The translations under genes were made by a program, and so were the position numbers. Shown piece by piece: positions 1 through 8,630 of a DNA stretch of 27,065 bases; position 1 is the first letter of the stretch, and every line of letters begins with the position of its first letter. The DNA is taken from assembly GCA_946886425.1 (NCBI GenBank), contig CAMPIP010000008.1, positions 1-27,065 on the forward strand, given 5' to 3'. The DNA is from an uncultured Actinomycetes bacterium (GTDB lineage: Bacteria > Actinomycetota > Thermoleophilia > Solirubrobacterales > 70-9). The notes beneath the pieces are model-generated. The model did not search any database. It was not told where the DNA came from and saw only the letters and a program-made list of their open reading frames with translations.

Positions 1-1098
1 AAGTACTTCGACCTCGGGATCGAGAGCCGCGACGCCAGCGAAGACCAGATCACGGTCGACGCCGCCAACGCGATCAAGCAGCACGGGGTCGGGGTGAAGT
101 GCGCGACGATCACGCCCGACGAGGCCCGCGTCGACGAGTTCGGCCTCAAGGAGATGTACCGCTCGCCGAACGGGACGATCCGCAACATCCTCGGCGGGGT
201 CATCTTCCGCGAGCCGATCGTGATCTCGAACGTGCCGCGGCTGGTGCCGGGTTGGACGAAGCCGATCGTGATCGGCCGTCACGCCTTCGGCGACCAGTAC
301 CGGGCCACCGACCTGGTCGTCCCCGGCGAGGGCTCGCTGACCCTCACCTACACGCCCAAAGACGGCTCCGAGCCGGTCGAGCTCGACGTCTACGACTTCC
401 CCGGCGGCGGCATCACGATGGCGATGTACAACCTCGACGAGTCGATTCGCGAGTTCGCGCGGGCCTCGATGCGCTACGGCCTCAACCGCGGCTACCCCGT
501 CTACATGTCGACCAAGAACACGATCCTGAAGCGCTATGACGGCCGCTTCAAGGACCTCTTCGCCGAGGTCTACGAGGCCGAGTTCAAGACCGAGTTCGAG
601 GCCGCCGGAATCACCTACGAACACCGCCTGATCGACGACATGGTCGCCGCCGCGATGAAGTGGGAGGGCGGCTACGTCTGGGCCTGCAAAAACTATGACG
701 GCGACGTCCAGTCCGACACCGTCGCCCAGGGCTTCGGCTCGCTCGGCCTGATGACGAGCGTGCTGATGAGCGCCGACGGCAAGACGGTCGAGGCGGAGGC
801 CGCGCACGGCACCGTCACCCGTCACTACCGCCAGCACCAGGAAGGCAAACCGACTTCAACCAACCCGATCGCCTCGATCTTCGCCTGGACCCGCGGCCTC
901 TCGGCACGCGGGCGGATGGACGAGACCCCCGAGGTGAGCGCTTTTGCCGAGACCCTCGAGCGGGTATGCATCGAGACGGTCGAGAGCGGCAAGATGACCA
1001 AGGACCTCGCGCTGCTCGTCGGCGAGGGCCAGGAGTTCCAGACCACGCAGGAGTTCCTGGCCTCGATCGACGAGAACCTCCAGCGGGCGATGGCGTAG
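1..1098 (+). CDS. icd: NADP-dependent isocitrate dehydrogenase, 5'-truncated by window edge
   Basis: Oxidatively decarboxylates isocitrate to 2-oxoglutarate in the TCA cycle. The reading frame is open from base 1, so the N-terminus (roughly 40 residues, judging by a usual length near 400) lies outside the window; 365 residues are visible. The protein matches the homodimeric, eukaryote-like NADP-IDH subfamily rather than the E. coli Icd type. Visible family blocks are [18 protein letters not shown] (its GRH arginine corresponds to human IDH1 Arg132), [16 protein letters not shown], the metal-binding stretch [27 protein letters not shown] and the cofactor-loop block [11 protein letters not shown]. 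The stop is 36 bases before mdh on the same strand, so the two TCA genes are probably co-transcribed. Identity is confident; only the start is unseen. Confidence 0.96.
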   Translation, partial: KYFDLGIESRDASEDQITVDAANAIKQHGVGVKCATITPDEARVDEFGLKEMYRSPNGTIRNILGGVIFREPIVISNVPRLVPGWTKPIVIGRHAFGDQYRATDLVVPGEGSLTLTYTPKDGSEPVELDVYDFPGGGITMAMYNLDESIREFARASMRYGLNRGYPVYMSTKNTILKRYDGRFKDLFAEVYEAEFKTEFEAAGITYEHRLIDDMVAAAMKWEGGYVWACKNYDGDVQSDTVAQGFGSLGLMTSVLMSADGKTVEAEAAHGTVTRHYRQHQEGKPTSTNPIASIFAWTRGLSARGRMDETPEVSAFAETLERVCIETVESGKMTKDLALLVGEGQEFQTTQEFLASIDENLQRAMA

Positions 1099-2121
<1,023 letters not shown>

Positions 2122-2143
2122 CCCACCGCGAAGTGTGGAAAAG

Positions 2144-2174
2144 AAAGAGGCCGGCCCAATGGGCCGGCCTCTTT
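2144..2174. terminator. Bidirectional terminator between mdh and the converging winged-helix gene
   Basis: A perfect 14-bp inverted repeat (arms 2144-2157 and 2161-2174) with a 3-base loop AAT. The arms start and end in AAAGAGG/CCTCTTT. Read on the minus strand the stem is followed by CTTTCTTTTCC, a better U-tract than on the plus strand. It serves two converging genes ending at 2121 (+) and 2198 (-). Confidence 0.85.
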
Positions 2175-2197
2175 CGTAGTACGGAAGGTGACTGGGG

Positions 2198-2584
2198 TCA
2201 GCTGCCGGGGAAGTACTGCCGGCCCTGCTTTTTGACCCGACCCTCTTTCTCGAGGTCTCCGAGCACCCGGTAGAGGTAGTTCGGCTTGATCTTCATCGTC
2301 TTGGCCACGTCCGAGGCGCTGATGCCGGGCTGGTCCTCGATCAGTTTCACCGCCTGGTCGGCGCGCGTGCCGCCACGGCGTTTGCGACGTTTTTTCGGAG
2401 CGCCGGCGGCAGGCGCGGCTTTGCTGGTCGATTTGCTGCCGCGGGGACGACCGGGTGAGCGACGGGTGGTGGTTTTGCCGCCGAGCTCAGCCAGCGCGCG
2501 CTCGAGGCGCTTGCGCTCGTCCTCGAGGTCGGCCAGGCGCTTCAGCACCAGGTCGCGAGCCTCGTCCAGTACGTTGCTGGGCAT
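2198..2584 (-). CDS. Small DNA-binding protein: coiled coil, AT-hook-like basic linker, winged helix
   Basis: A 128-residue protein that I do not recognise as a named gene. Residues 5-36 are heptad-like and charged (LVLKRLADLEDERKRLERAL), likely a dimerising coiled coil. Residues 37-73 are a Lys/Arg/Ala/Pro linker with an AT-hook-like core SPGRPRGSK (43-51) and a basic patch KKRRKRR. Residues 76-126 look like a winged helix-turn-helix (GISASDVAKTMKIKPNYLYR, then LEKEGRVKKQGRQYF). The start at 2584 is supported by AAAGGA 5 bases upstream; a longer frame exists but adds an unlikely N-terminus. A TAAGTT box at 2608-2613 suggests its own promoter. The layout suggests a nucleoid-associated or regulatory protein; that role is inference. 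Confidence 0.85.
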   Translation of the reverse strand: MPSNVLDEARDLVLKRLADLEDERKRLERALAELGGKTTTRRSPGRPRGSKSTSKAAPAAGAPKKRRKRRGGTRADQAVKLIEDQPGISASDVAKTMKIKPNYLYRVLGDLEKEGRVKKQGRQYFPGS

Positions 2585-2607
2585 AGGAGTCCTTTCACAG
2601 GGGGGAG

Positions 2608-2613
2608 AACTTA
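2608..2613 (-). promoter_or_regulatory. Likely -10 box for the AT-hook/winged-helix gene
   Basis: TAAGTT on the minus strand, 24 bases upstream of the start codon, leaves room for a short leader with the AAAGGA ribosome site. No clear -35 hexamer is seen. Confidence 0.45.
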
Positions 2614-2643
2614 CTTGGCCGCAGTGTGGCACAGACCCTGTTC

Positions 2644-2679
2644 ACAGTGGGTATTCCTTTAGTCAGGAATACCCACTGT
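2644..2679 (-). terminator. Hairpin holding the desaturase stop codon in its loop
   Basis: A perfect 14-bp inverted repeat (2644-2657 with 2666-2679) around an 8-base loop TTTAGTCA. The TAA stop of the desaturase (2659-2661, minus strand) lies in the loop, so one arm encodes the last codons. There is no U-tract. It sits between the desaturase and the next gene's own promoter, which fits a terminator or mRNA 3' structure. Confidence 0.6.
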
Positions 2680-3570
2680 CGGAGCGGACCGTTCGGCCTG
2701 ACGCTCCGGGGAGATGCGAACCACGTTGCGGGCCAGCCCCACCTTCTCCATTGCCCCGATGATTGCCGCCGAGGGGTCGAGCTCGTGGCGTTTGAGTCCG
2801 TGCACCGCCGAGCGGGGGAAGGCGTGGTGGTTGTGGTGCCAGGACTCTCCCAGCGAGGGAAGCGCCAGCCAGAACACGTTGGTCGAGCGATCGTCGGTGT
2901 CGAACCGGCGAGTGCCGAGGAAGTGACAGACGGAGTTGACGCTCCAGGTCACATGGTGGACGAAGAAGATCCGCACCAGGCCTCCCCAGAGCAGGCCGGT
3001 GGCGGCGCCGAGCAGGGTGCCGCTGACGAGGAAACCCGCCAGGGCCGGTAGCGCCAGGGTGAGCAGTACCAGCGGGACGAAGTTGCGGTTGATTTGCCGC
3101 ATGCCGTCGTCCTCGTAAAGGTCACGTGCGTACTTCTTCCAGTCGGCGCGGCCCTGGGTCGACATCAGCCAGCCGGAGTGCGCATGCCAGAGGCCGGCCA
3201 GCACACCCTTGACGCCTCCGTCATGTCCGATGTGGGGACTGTGCGGGTCGCCCTCTTCGTCGGTGTGGGCGTGGTGCTTACGGTGGTCCGCCACCCAGGA
3301 GATCACCGGGCCCTGCACGGCCATCGAGCCGAGGACCGCGAATGTGTATTCGACCGGCTTGGCGGTTTGGAAGGAGCGATGGGTGAGCAGGCGGTGGAAG
3401 CCGACGGTGATGCCGATCGCCGTCAGCAGGTACATCGCCGCGGCGATCGCCAGGTCGGCCGGGGTCACCAGGCTGTTCCAGAGAAGGACGATGGCGGCAA
3501 GCGTCGCGGCGAAGGGAACCACGACGGCGCCGAGGTTGGCGACCTTCTCGACTCTGGTCATCTCGCCCAT
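2659..3570 (-). CDS. Membrane acyl-lipid/acyl-CoA desaturase (delta-9 type)
   Basis: Introduces a double bond into fatty acyl chains using a di-iron centre; integral membrane enzyme. With the start used here it has 303 residues. The three histidine boxes of the family are intact: HRLLTH (59-64), HRKHH (96-100) and HHNHH (245-249). Hydrophobic segments lie near residues 12-32, 38-58, 76-92, 165-185 and 188-205. ATG at 3570 is chosen because a TATCGT -10 box at 3579-3584 lies 8 bases upstream, the spacing seen at several leaderless genes here. An upstream GTG at 3621 would add 17 residues, with no ribosome site. It is divergent from a PucR-type regulator across a short region with a palindrome, which suggests that regulator controls it. 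Confidence 0.93.
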   Translation of the reverse strand: MGEMTRVEKVANLGAVVVPFAATLAAIVLLWNSLVTPADLAIAAAMYLLTAIGITVGFHRLLTHRSFQTAKPVEYTFAVLGSMAVQGPVISWVADHRKHHAHTDEEGDPHSPHIGHDGGVKGVLAGLWHAHSGWLMSTQGRADWKKYARDLYEDDGMRQINRNFVPLVLLTLALPALAGFLVSGTLLGAATGLLWGGLVRIFFVHHVTWSVNSVCHFLGTRRFDTDDRSTNVFWLALPSLGESWHHNHHAFPRSAVHGLKRHELDPSAAIIGAMEKVGLARNVVRISPERQAERSAPTVGIPD

Positions 3571-3578
3571 CGCCAACG

Positions 3579-3584
3579 ACGATA
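3579..3584 (-). promoter_or_regulatory. Likely -10 box of the desaturase, leaderless spacing
   Basis: TATCGT on the minus strand, 8 bases before ATG 3570. It supports the shorter desaturase start. No convincing -35 box is visible. Confidence 0.45.
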
Positions 3585-3637
3585 CGCTGGGCGAAGCGCT
3601 ATCTATTAGCGTTAAAAGCACTTTCGAGCGCTAGTTT

Positions 3638-3655
3638 TTGTCATCTGAATGACAA
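3638..3655. promoter_or_regulatory. Perfect palindrome between desaturase and PucR-type regulator; candidate operator
   Basis: TTGTCAT, 4-base spacer CTGA, ATGACAA: a perfect 7+7 inverted repeat. The right arm contains the start codon (3649-3651) of the regulator. Placed in the divergent gap, it is a natural autoregulatory operator. The local sequence is A/T-rich (TAGTTTTTG), unlike its surroundings. Confidence 0.55.
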
Positions 3656-4824
3656 TTTCACTCCAATCCCAACCCTGGCGGGCCCTGCCGCCCCAGGTCG
3701 CCGACACGATCGAGCCCGAGCTGGGGGCGATAACCGAGGAGATTTTGGCGACGATCGCGGCCGCGGTGCCCGAGTACGCCCGCGCCCTCGAGGGCCGCTT
3801 CGGCCGGGCGATCCGCCGCGGCGTCGACGAGGCGCTGCGCCAGTTCGTCGCCCTGATCCGCGATCCCGACGCCGGGCGCGGACCCGGGCGCGAGGTTTAC
3901 GTCGAGCTGGGCCGCGGCGAGTTTCGCCAGGGCCGGACCCTGGACTCGCTGCAGGCCGCCTACCGGGTCGGCGCCCGGGTCGCCTGGCGGCGCATCGCCG
4001 CCGCCGGCCGCCGGGCCGGCCTGGAGGCCGAACCGCTCTCGGTCCTGGCCGAGGCGATCTTCGCCTACATCGACGAGCTGGCGGCCGACTCGGTCGACGG
4101 CTACGCCGAGGCCCAGCGCGAGGTCGCCGACCTGCGTCGCCGGCGGCGCCAGGAGCTGGCCTCGCTGCTGCTGCGCGAGCCCCCGGCGGAGCCCGCCGAC
4201 GTGGCCGCGGCGGCACGGGCAGCGGGCTGGCAGCGACCCCGCAGCGCCGCGGCGATCGCCTGCGCCGAGCGCGACCTGGCCGATCTGGCCCGGGCGCTGC
4301 CGGCCGAGGCCCTGGCGACGGCGAACGACGGCCTCGGCTGCCTGCTGCTGCCCGATCCCGACGGTCCCGGCCGTGGCGAGCAGCTCGAGCGCGCCGCGGC
4401 GACGGTGCCGTTAGCGATCGGTCCGGCCGGTGGGCTGGCGGAGCTGCCGGGCTCCTGGGCGCTGGCGGCGGCGGCGAGTCGCGCCGCCGCGGACGGGGCG
4501 GTGGCGGCCGACGGCCTGGTCCGGGCCGAGGAGCACCTCGCCGAGCTGCTGATCTTCGAGGGGCGTGAGCTGGTTGCCCGGATCGCCGCCCGGCGGCTGG
4601 CCCCGCTCGGAGACCTCACCGAGAAGGCGCGCCTGCGCCTGCGCGAGACGGCGCTCGCCTACGTGCGCCACGACGGCAACGCGGTGGCGATGGCCGCCGA
4701 GCTCCACGTCCACGCCCAGACCGCCCGCCACCGGATCGCCCGCCTGCGCGAGCTGTTCGGCGAGCAGCTCGACGACCCGGACGCCCGCTTCGAGCTCGAG
4801 ATCGCCCTGCGCTCGGTCGCCTAG
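3649..4824 (+). CDS. PucR-type transcriptional regulator, divergent from desaturase
   Basis: 391 residues. The N-terminal part (about 13-170) is helical and resembles the RsbR/RsbRD-type N-terminal domain found in many actinobacterial PucR proteins. The middle is Ala-rich and poorly conserved by eye. The C-terminus (about 325-391: LRLRETALAYVRHDGNAVAM, then AAELHVHAQTARHRIARLREL) is the PucR-family helix-turn-helix. The start ATG at 3649 has no Shine-Dalgarno and lies in a palindrome, so a leaderless or very short-leader mRNA is likely. It is head-to-head with the desaturase and converges with the hydroxylase-like gene (13 bases between stops), so lipid-modification control is a reasonable inference. 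The ligand is unknown. Confidence 0.88.
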   Translation: MTISLQSQPWRALPPQVADTIEPELGAITEEILATIAAAVPEYARALEGRFGRAIRRGVDEALRQFVALIRDPDAGRGPGREVYVELGRGEFRQGRTLDSLQAAYRVGARVAWRRIAAAGRRAGLEAEPLSVLAEAIFAYIDELAADSVDGYAEAQREVADLRRRRRQELASLLLREPPAEPADVAAAARAAGWQRPRSAAAIACAERDLADLARALPAEALATANDGLGCLLLPDPDGPGRGEQLERAAATVPLAIGPAGGLAELPGSWALAAAASRAAADGAVAADGLVRAEEHLAELLIFEGRELVARIAARRLAPLGDLTEKARLRLRETALAYVRHDGNAVAMAAELHVHAQTARHRIARLRELFGEQLDDPDARFELEIALRSVA

Positions 4825-4837
4825 CGGCGTGGCGCGC

Positions 4838-5461
4838 TCAGTGGTTGCGCTTGCGCGGCAGGGTGCGGAAGACGACGTCCCAGAGCGGCGAGGAGACGCC
4901 GTAGCCGAAGCGGTGGTCCTGGAAGTGGTGGCGCATGTGCTGCTCGCGCAGCTGTTTGCCCATTGTCGTCTTCGGGACCGCGTGGTGGACGTAGTAGTGC
5001 GTGTAGTCGTAGATCAGGTAGCCGGAGATGAAGCCGGCGAAGATCGGGAAGGCGGCGCTGCCGAAGATCAGCCAGAAGGCGCCGAAGAAGAGCGCCGCCA
5101 GCGGGATCGAGACCGACGGCGGCATCACCAGCCGCATCCGGTCGTTGGGATGGTCGTGGTGGACGCCGTGGATGATGAAGTGCATGCGGCGGCCGAAGGC
5201 GTTGTCCGGCTCCCAGTGGAAGACCAGCCGGTGCAGCCAGTACTCGGTCAGCGTCCAGATCGCGACTCCGGCCAGCGAAAGCAGCAGCAGCTCCCAGGCC
5301 GCGAAGCCGCGGTCGGCGCCGAGCCACTCCATCGCCACGATCACCGGCACGAAGATCACGGCCGGGATGGCGGGGTGGACGCGCGAGAAGAAGTTGAGGA
5401 ATTCGCTCTTGAAGAGCGGGGGAGAGGCCGAGAGCCTCTCGCTGCGGTCGTGAGCCTCCAT
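4838..5461 (-). CDS. Fatty acid hydroxylase/sterol desaturase superfamily membrane protein
   Basis: 207 residues with the His-rich di-iron pattern of the fatty acid hydroxylase superfamily, closest in layout to fatty acid 2-hydroxylases (Scs7/FA2H-like catalytic domain without the cytochrome b5 domain). Visible histidine clusters: HRLVFH (77-82), HGVHHDHP (98-105), THYYVHH (154-160) and HMRHHF (175-180). Hydrophobic segments near 32-48, 55-75, 118-135 and 138-152. The start at 5461 is supported by a TAACAT box 9 bases upstream and by the lack of a good alternative. The gene converges with the PucR-type regulator. It probably hydroxylates an acyl chain or related lipid in the membrane; the exact substrate cannot be read from sequence. 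Confidence 0.88.
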   Translation of the reverse strand: MEAHDRSERLSASPPLFKSEFLNFFSRVHPAIPAVIFVPVIVAMEWLGADRGFAAWELLLLSLAGVAIWTLTEYWLHRLVFHWEPDNAFGRRMHFIIHGVHHDHPNDRMRLVMPPSVSIPLAALFFGAFWLIFGSAAFPIFAGFISGYLIYDYTHYYVHHAVPKTTMGKQLREQHMRHHFQDHRFGYGVSSPLWDVVFRTLPRKRNH

Positions 5462-5470
5462 CGGTGGCCA

Positions 5471-5476
5471 ATGTTA
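5471..5476 (-). promoter_or_regulatory. Likely -10 box of the hydroxylase-like gene
   Basis: TAACAT on the minus strand, 9 bases before ATG 5461; no Shine-Dalgarno is present, consistent with a leaderless or near-leaderless transcript. Confidence 0.4.
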
Positions 5477-5587
5477 GCGATGGGTCTCCGTGCCCCCGCA
5501 AGACGCGGGGAAGATGTGACGAACCTGTTTCAAAGAGGTAGCGATTTGCGGGAATGACCCGCACGCAAGCGTGGCGACGTTGCTTAG

Positions 5588-5779
5588 ATGCCCGCCGTGC
5601 CGCGCAAGCCCAAGCCCCCCACCTGCGAGGACTGTTACTTCCACAGGAACCTCCTCTGCGCCCTGGAGCTGAACGAGACCTGCGCGACCTTCCGCCCCAA
5701 CCGCCCCGAGGGCCTGGTCCCGCCCAAGCAGCCGGTGCTACTCATGCGAGCGCCCCGCTGGGCTTCCCGTCCTGCCTAG
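5588..5779 (+). CDS. Small four-cysteine protein of unknown function
   Basis: 63 residues if started at ATG 5588, or 60 if started at GTG 5597. Four cysteines sit in a C-x2-C-x7-C-x7-C pattern (CEDCYFHRNLLC, then LNETCATFRP), suggesting a small zinc- or metal-binding knuckle; the tail is Pro/Arg-rich. There is no signal peptide and no membrane segment. The 5' end resembles that of the FKBP gene further on: a TTAGATG stretch at 5584-5590 overlaps the upstream ATG, and the GTG lies 6 bases after it, so the GTG may be the true leaderless start. It stands alone between a minus-strand gene and the sHSP-lon pair. The cysteine pattern and normal codon usage make it likely real; I do not recognise the family. 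Confidence 0.65.
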   Translation: MPAVPRKPKPPTCEDCYFHRNLLCALELNETCATFRPNRPEGLVPPKQPVLLMRAPRWASRPA

Positions 5780-5804
5780 GCGCGTCCCGCTCGCCAGACG
5801 CGGC

Positions 5805-5810
5805 TATGTT
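5805..5810 (+). promoter_or_regulatory. Likely -10 box for sHSP-lon, leaderless spacing
   Basis: TATGTT ends 8 bases before ATG 5819. There is no Shine-Dalgarno between them. No HspR-type (HAIR) or CIRCE inverted repeat is seen next to it. Confidence 0.45.
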
Positions 5811-5818
5811 TTGACCTG

Positions 5819-6241
5819 ATGCCCCAGCGCGACCTGTTCGTCAACTTCACGCAGATCTCCGGCGACTCCTGGAGCCGGGCCCGCTACGCCGCCCGGCGCA
5901 GCAGCGGCTTCTCGCCCAACGTCGACGTCTACTACTGCGGCGAGCCGCAGCGGGCGGTGGTGAAGGTCGACCTCTCCGGCGTCTCGTTGAGCCAGGTCGG
6001 GATCGAGGTCAGCGGCCGCCACGTCGCGATCGCCGGCGAGCGCCCCCTGCAGGAGACCGAGGGCCGCGTCTACCAGCAGATCGAGATCCCCTCCGGCCCC
6101 TTCCGCCGCATCGTCGAGCTGCAGGTAGAGGTCGACGCCGAACGGGCCAGCGCCACCTACGAGGACGGGATCCTGCGGATTGAGCTGCCGCTCCGCGATC
6201 CCGCCGCGACAAGCCGCCGGATCCCGATCGGTCGCTCCTGA
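5819..6241 (+). CDS. Small heat shock protein, Hsp20/alpha-crystallin family
   Basis: An ATP-independent holdase chaperone in the cytoplasm that keeps unfolding proteins soluble. 140 residues, typical for bacterial Hsp20. The alpha-crystallin domain spans about residues 36-132: it opens with SPNVDVYYCGEPQRAVVKVD, has the beta-strand pair GIEVSGRHVAIAGER and ends with ATYEDGILRIELPL, matching the A-x-x-x-n-G-v-L signature. A C-terminal I-P-I motif (RRIPIGRS) fits the oligomerisation tail. The N-terminal arm is short and aromatic. Its stop codon overlaps the lon start by one base (TGATG), so lon is probably translated by coupling. A -10 box 8 bases upstream suggests leaderless expression. Confidence 0.93.
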   Translation: MPQRDLFVNFTQISGDSWSRARYAARRSSGFSPNVDVYYCGEPQRAVVKVDLSGVSLSQVGIEVSGRHVAIAGERPLQETEGRVYQQIEIPSGPFRRIVELQVEVDAERASATYEDGILRIELPLRDPAATSRRIPIGRS

Positions 6242-8625
6242 TGGAGGGCACTCCGGTCCTCGAGGTCGTCGACTCGCCGCTCGACGCCGAGAGCGCGATC
6301 CGCGCGGCACAGCCCCTGCCCGAGGCCCTGCCCGTGCTGCCGCTGCGCGACACGGTCACCTTCCCGGACACGGTGATGCCGCTGGCGGTCGGCCAGGAGC
6401 GCTCGGTGCAGCTGGTCAACGACGTGCTCGGCGGCGACCGGATGCTGGTGATGGTCGCCTCGCGAGACGCCGAGCTCGACGAGCCCGGCCCGGACGACCT
6501 CTACGAGATCGGCGTGGTCGGGGTCGTCGCGCGGATGATGAAGGTGCCCGACGGCACCCTGCGGATCCTCGTCCAGGGCACCCAGCGGGTGAAGCTCGGC
6601 CCCTACGTCGCCGAGAGCCCGTACCTGATCACCCGGATCGCCGAGCTGCCCGACGTCAGCGACGGCAGCGCCGAGCTGGAGGCGCTGACCCGCAACGTCC
6701 AGCGCACCTTCTCGGAAATCGTCGAGCAGATCCCCTACCTGCCCGAGGAGCTGCAGCTGGCGATCGCCAACATCGACGACCCCTCCTCGCTGGGAAACCT
6801 GATCGTCAGCGCCCTGCGGCTCGGCGTCGAGGAGAAGCAGGCGCTGCTCGAGGAGACCGACGTCGCCAAGCGGCTGCGGCACCTCTCGAAGATCCTCGCC
6901 CGCGAGCTCGAGGTGGTCCAGCTCGGCACCCAGATCCAGACCCAGGTCCAGTCCGAAGTGGACAAGGGGCAGCGCGAGTTCTTCCTGCGCCAGCAGATGA
7001 AAGCGATCCAGGACGAGCTGGGGGAGGGGGACGAGCAGCAGGCCGAGGCCAACGAGCTGCGCGAACGGATCGAGGCGGCGGGGCTGCCCGAGCAGGCCCA
7101 GAAAGCCGCAGACCGCGAGCTGGCCCGGCTGGAGAAACTGCCCCCGGCCGCGGCCGAGCACGGGGTCATCCGCACCTACCTGGAGTGGCTGGTCGAGCTG
7201 CCGTGGTCGGTCGAGACCGAGGACAACCTCGACATCCGCCATGCCCGCAAGGTCCTCGACGAGGACCATTACGACCTCGAAAAGGTCAAGGACCGGATCC
7301 TCGAGTACCTGGCGGTGCGCAAACTCAACCCCCAATCGCCGGGACCGATCCTCTGCTTCCTCGGCCCGCCCGGGGTCGGCAAGACCAGCCTCGGCCGCTC
7401 GATCGCGAAGGCGCTGGGGCGGGAGTTCGAGCGGATCTCGGTCGGCGGCGTCCGCGACGAGGCGGAGATCCGCGGCCACCGCCGCACCTACATCGGCGCG
7501 ATGCCGGGGACGATCGTCCGCGCCCTGCGCGACGCCGGCTCCCGCAACCCCGTCTTCATGATCGACGAGATCGACAAGATGGGCTCCGACTTCCGCGGCG
7601 ACCCGGCCTCGGCGATGCTCGAGGTCCTCGACCCGGCCCAGAACGACTCCTTCCGCGACCACTACCTGGACCTCGAGTTCGACCTCTCCGACGTCGTCTT
7701 CATCGCCACCGCCAACATGCTGGAGACGATCCCGGGACCACTGCTGGACCGGATGGAGACGATCGAGCTGTCCGGCTACACGGTCGAGGAGAAGCGCCAG
7801 ATCGCCCGCCGCTACCTGGTCCCGCGCCAGATCGCCGCGAACGGGCTGAAGCCCTCGCAGATCGAGTTCGCCGACGCGGCCCTGACCGCGATCATCGAGG
7901 AGTACACGCGCGAGGCCGGCGTCCGCAACCTCGAGCGGCAGATCGGCACCGTCTGCCGCAAAGTCGCCCGCAACGTCGCCGAGGGCAAGGCGAAGGGCAA
8001 GGTCAAGGTCTCCGGCAAGAAAGCCCGCGAGCTGCTCGGCCGCCGCCGCGTCTTCGCCGAGCAGCGCCGCCGCACCAAGGTCCCCGGGGTCGCCACCGGC
8101 CTCGCCTGGACGCCGGTCGGCGGCGACGTCCTCTTCATCGAGGCGACGGCGATGCCCGGCTCCGGCAAGCTGACGATCACCGGCCAGCTCGGCGACGTGA
8201 TGCGGGAGTCCGCGCAAGCGGCGCTCTCCTGGATCCGCGGCCACTGGCCCGAGGTGGCGCCGAAGGCGGAGGAGAGCTGGTTCGCCGAGCACGACATCCA
8301 CATCCACGTTCCGGCCGGCGCCGTGCCCAAGGACGGCCCTTCGGCCGGGGTGGCGATGACGGTGGCGCTGGCCTCGCTGATCAGCGGCCGACCGGTTCGC
8401 AACGATGTGGCGATGACCGGCGAGGTGACCTTGACGGGGCAGGTGCTGCCGATCGGCGGCCTGAAGGAGAAGTCGCTGGCGGCGCAGCGGGCGGGGATCA
8501 AGCGCGTGATCGTGCCGGAGCGGAACGAGGGGGACGTCGCGGAGATTCCCGAGCGGGAGCTCGGCTCCCTGGAGTTCGTCTACGTGGACGAGGTCTCCAA
8601 GGCGATCGACGTCGCCCTCTCCTAG
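6241..8625 (+). CDS. lon: ATP-dependent Lon protease
   Basis: Degrades misfolded and specific short-lived proteins in the cytoplasm as a hexameric AAA+ protease. 794 residues, normal LonA length. Domains in order: N-terminal substrate-binding LON domain (about 30-230, starting LPVLPLRDTV); helical linker (230-350); AAA+ module with Walker A GPPGVGKT (375-382, K381) and Walker B VFMIDEID (438-445); C-terminal protease domain (about 600-794). The catalytic dyad is Ser701 in KDGPSAG and Lys744 in GGLKEK, 43 residues apart as in E. coli Lon (S679/K722). The start ATG shares its A with the TGA of the small heat shock gene and has no separate Shine-Dalgarno, implying translational coupling of a holdase and a protease. 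Only 5 bases separate lon from the next membrane protein gene. Confidence 0.97.
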   Translation: MEGTPVLEVVDSPLDAESAIRAAQPLPEALPVLPLRDTVTFPDTVMPLAVGQERSVQLVNDVLGGDRMLVMVASRDAELDEPGPDDLYEIGVVGVVARMMKVPDGTLRILVQGTQRVKLGPYVAESPYLITRIAELPDVSDGSAELEALTRNVQRTFSEIVEQIPYLPEELQLAIANIDDPSSLGNLIVSALRLGVEEKQALLEETDVAKRLRHLSKILARELEVVQLGTQIQTQVQSEVDKGQREFFLRQQMKAIQDELGEGDEQQAEANELRERIEAAGLPEQAQKAADRELARLEKLPPAAAEHGVIRTYLEWLVELPWSVETEDNLDIRHARKVLDEDHYDLEKVKDRILEYLAVRKLNPQSPGPILCFLGPPGVGKTSLGRSIAKALGREFERISVGGVRDEAEIRGHRRTYIGAMPGTIVRALRDAGSRNPVFMIDEIDKMGSDFRGDPASAMLEVLDPAQNDSFRDHYLDLEFDLSDVVFIATANMLETIPGPLLDRMETIELSGYTVEEKRQIARRYLVPRQIAANGLKPSQIEFADAALTAIIEEYTREAGVRNLERQIGTVCRKVARNVAEGKAKGKVKVSGKKARELLGRRRVFAEQRRRTKVPGVATGLAWTPVGGDVLFIEATAMPGSGKLTITGQLGDVMRESAQAALSWIRGHWPEVAPKAEESWFAEHDIHIHVPAGAVPKDGPSAGVAMTVALASLISGRPVRNDVAMTGEVTLTGQVLPIGGLKEKSLAAQRAGIKRVIVPERNEGDVAEIPERELGSLEFVYVDEVSKAIDVALS

Positions 8626-8630
8626 GGCCG

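Noticed and set aside
5494..5573. Three short GC hairpins (5494-5510, 5547-5563, 5562-5573)
   Set aside because: Stems of 5-6 bp are expected by chance at this GC content and they share nothing with each other or with the structured repeats.
6180..8630. The glycosyltransferase frame stays open for 2.4 kb upstream, across lon
   Set aside because: The upstream part is an Arg/Pro-rich shadow of lon. Membrane-protein composition starts only at ATG 8631, right after the lon stop.
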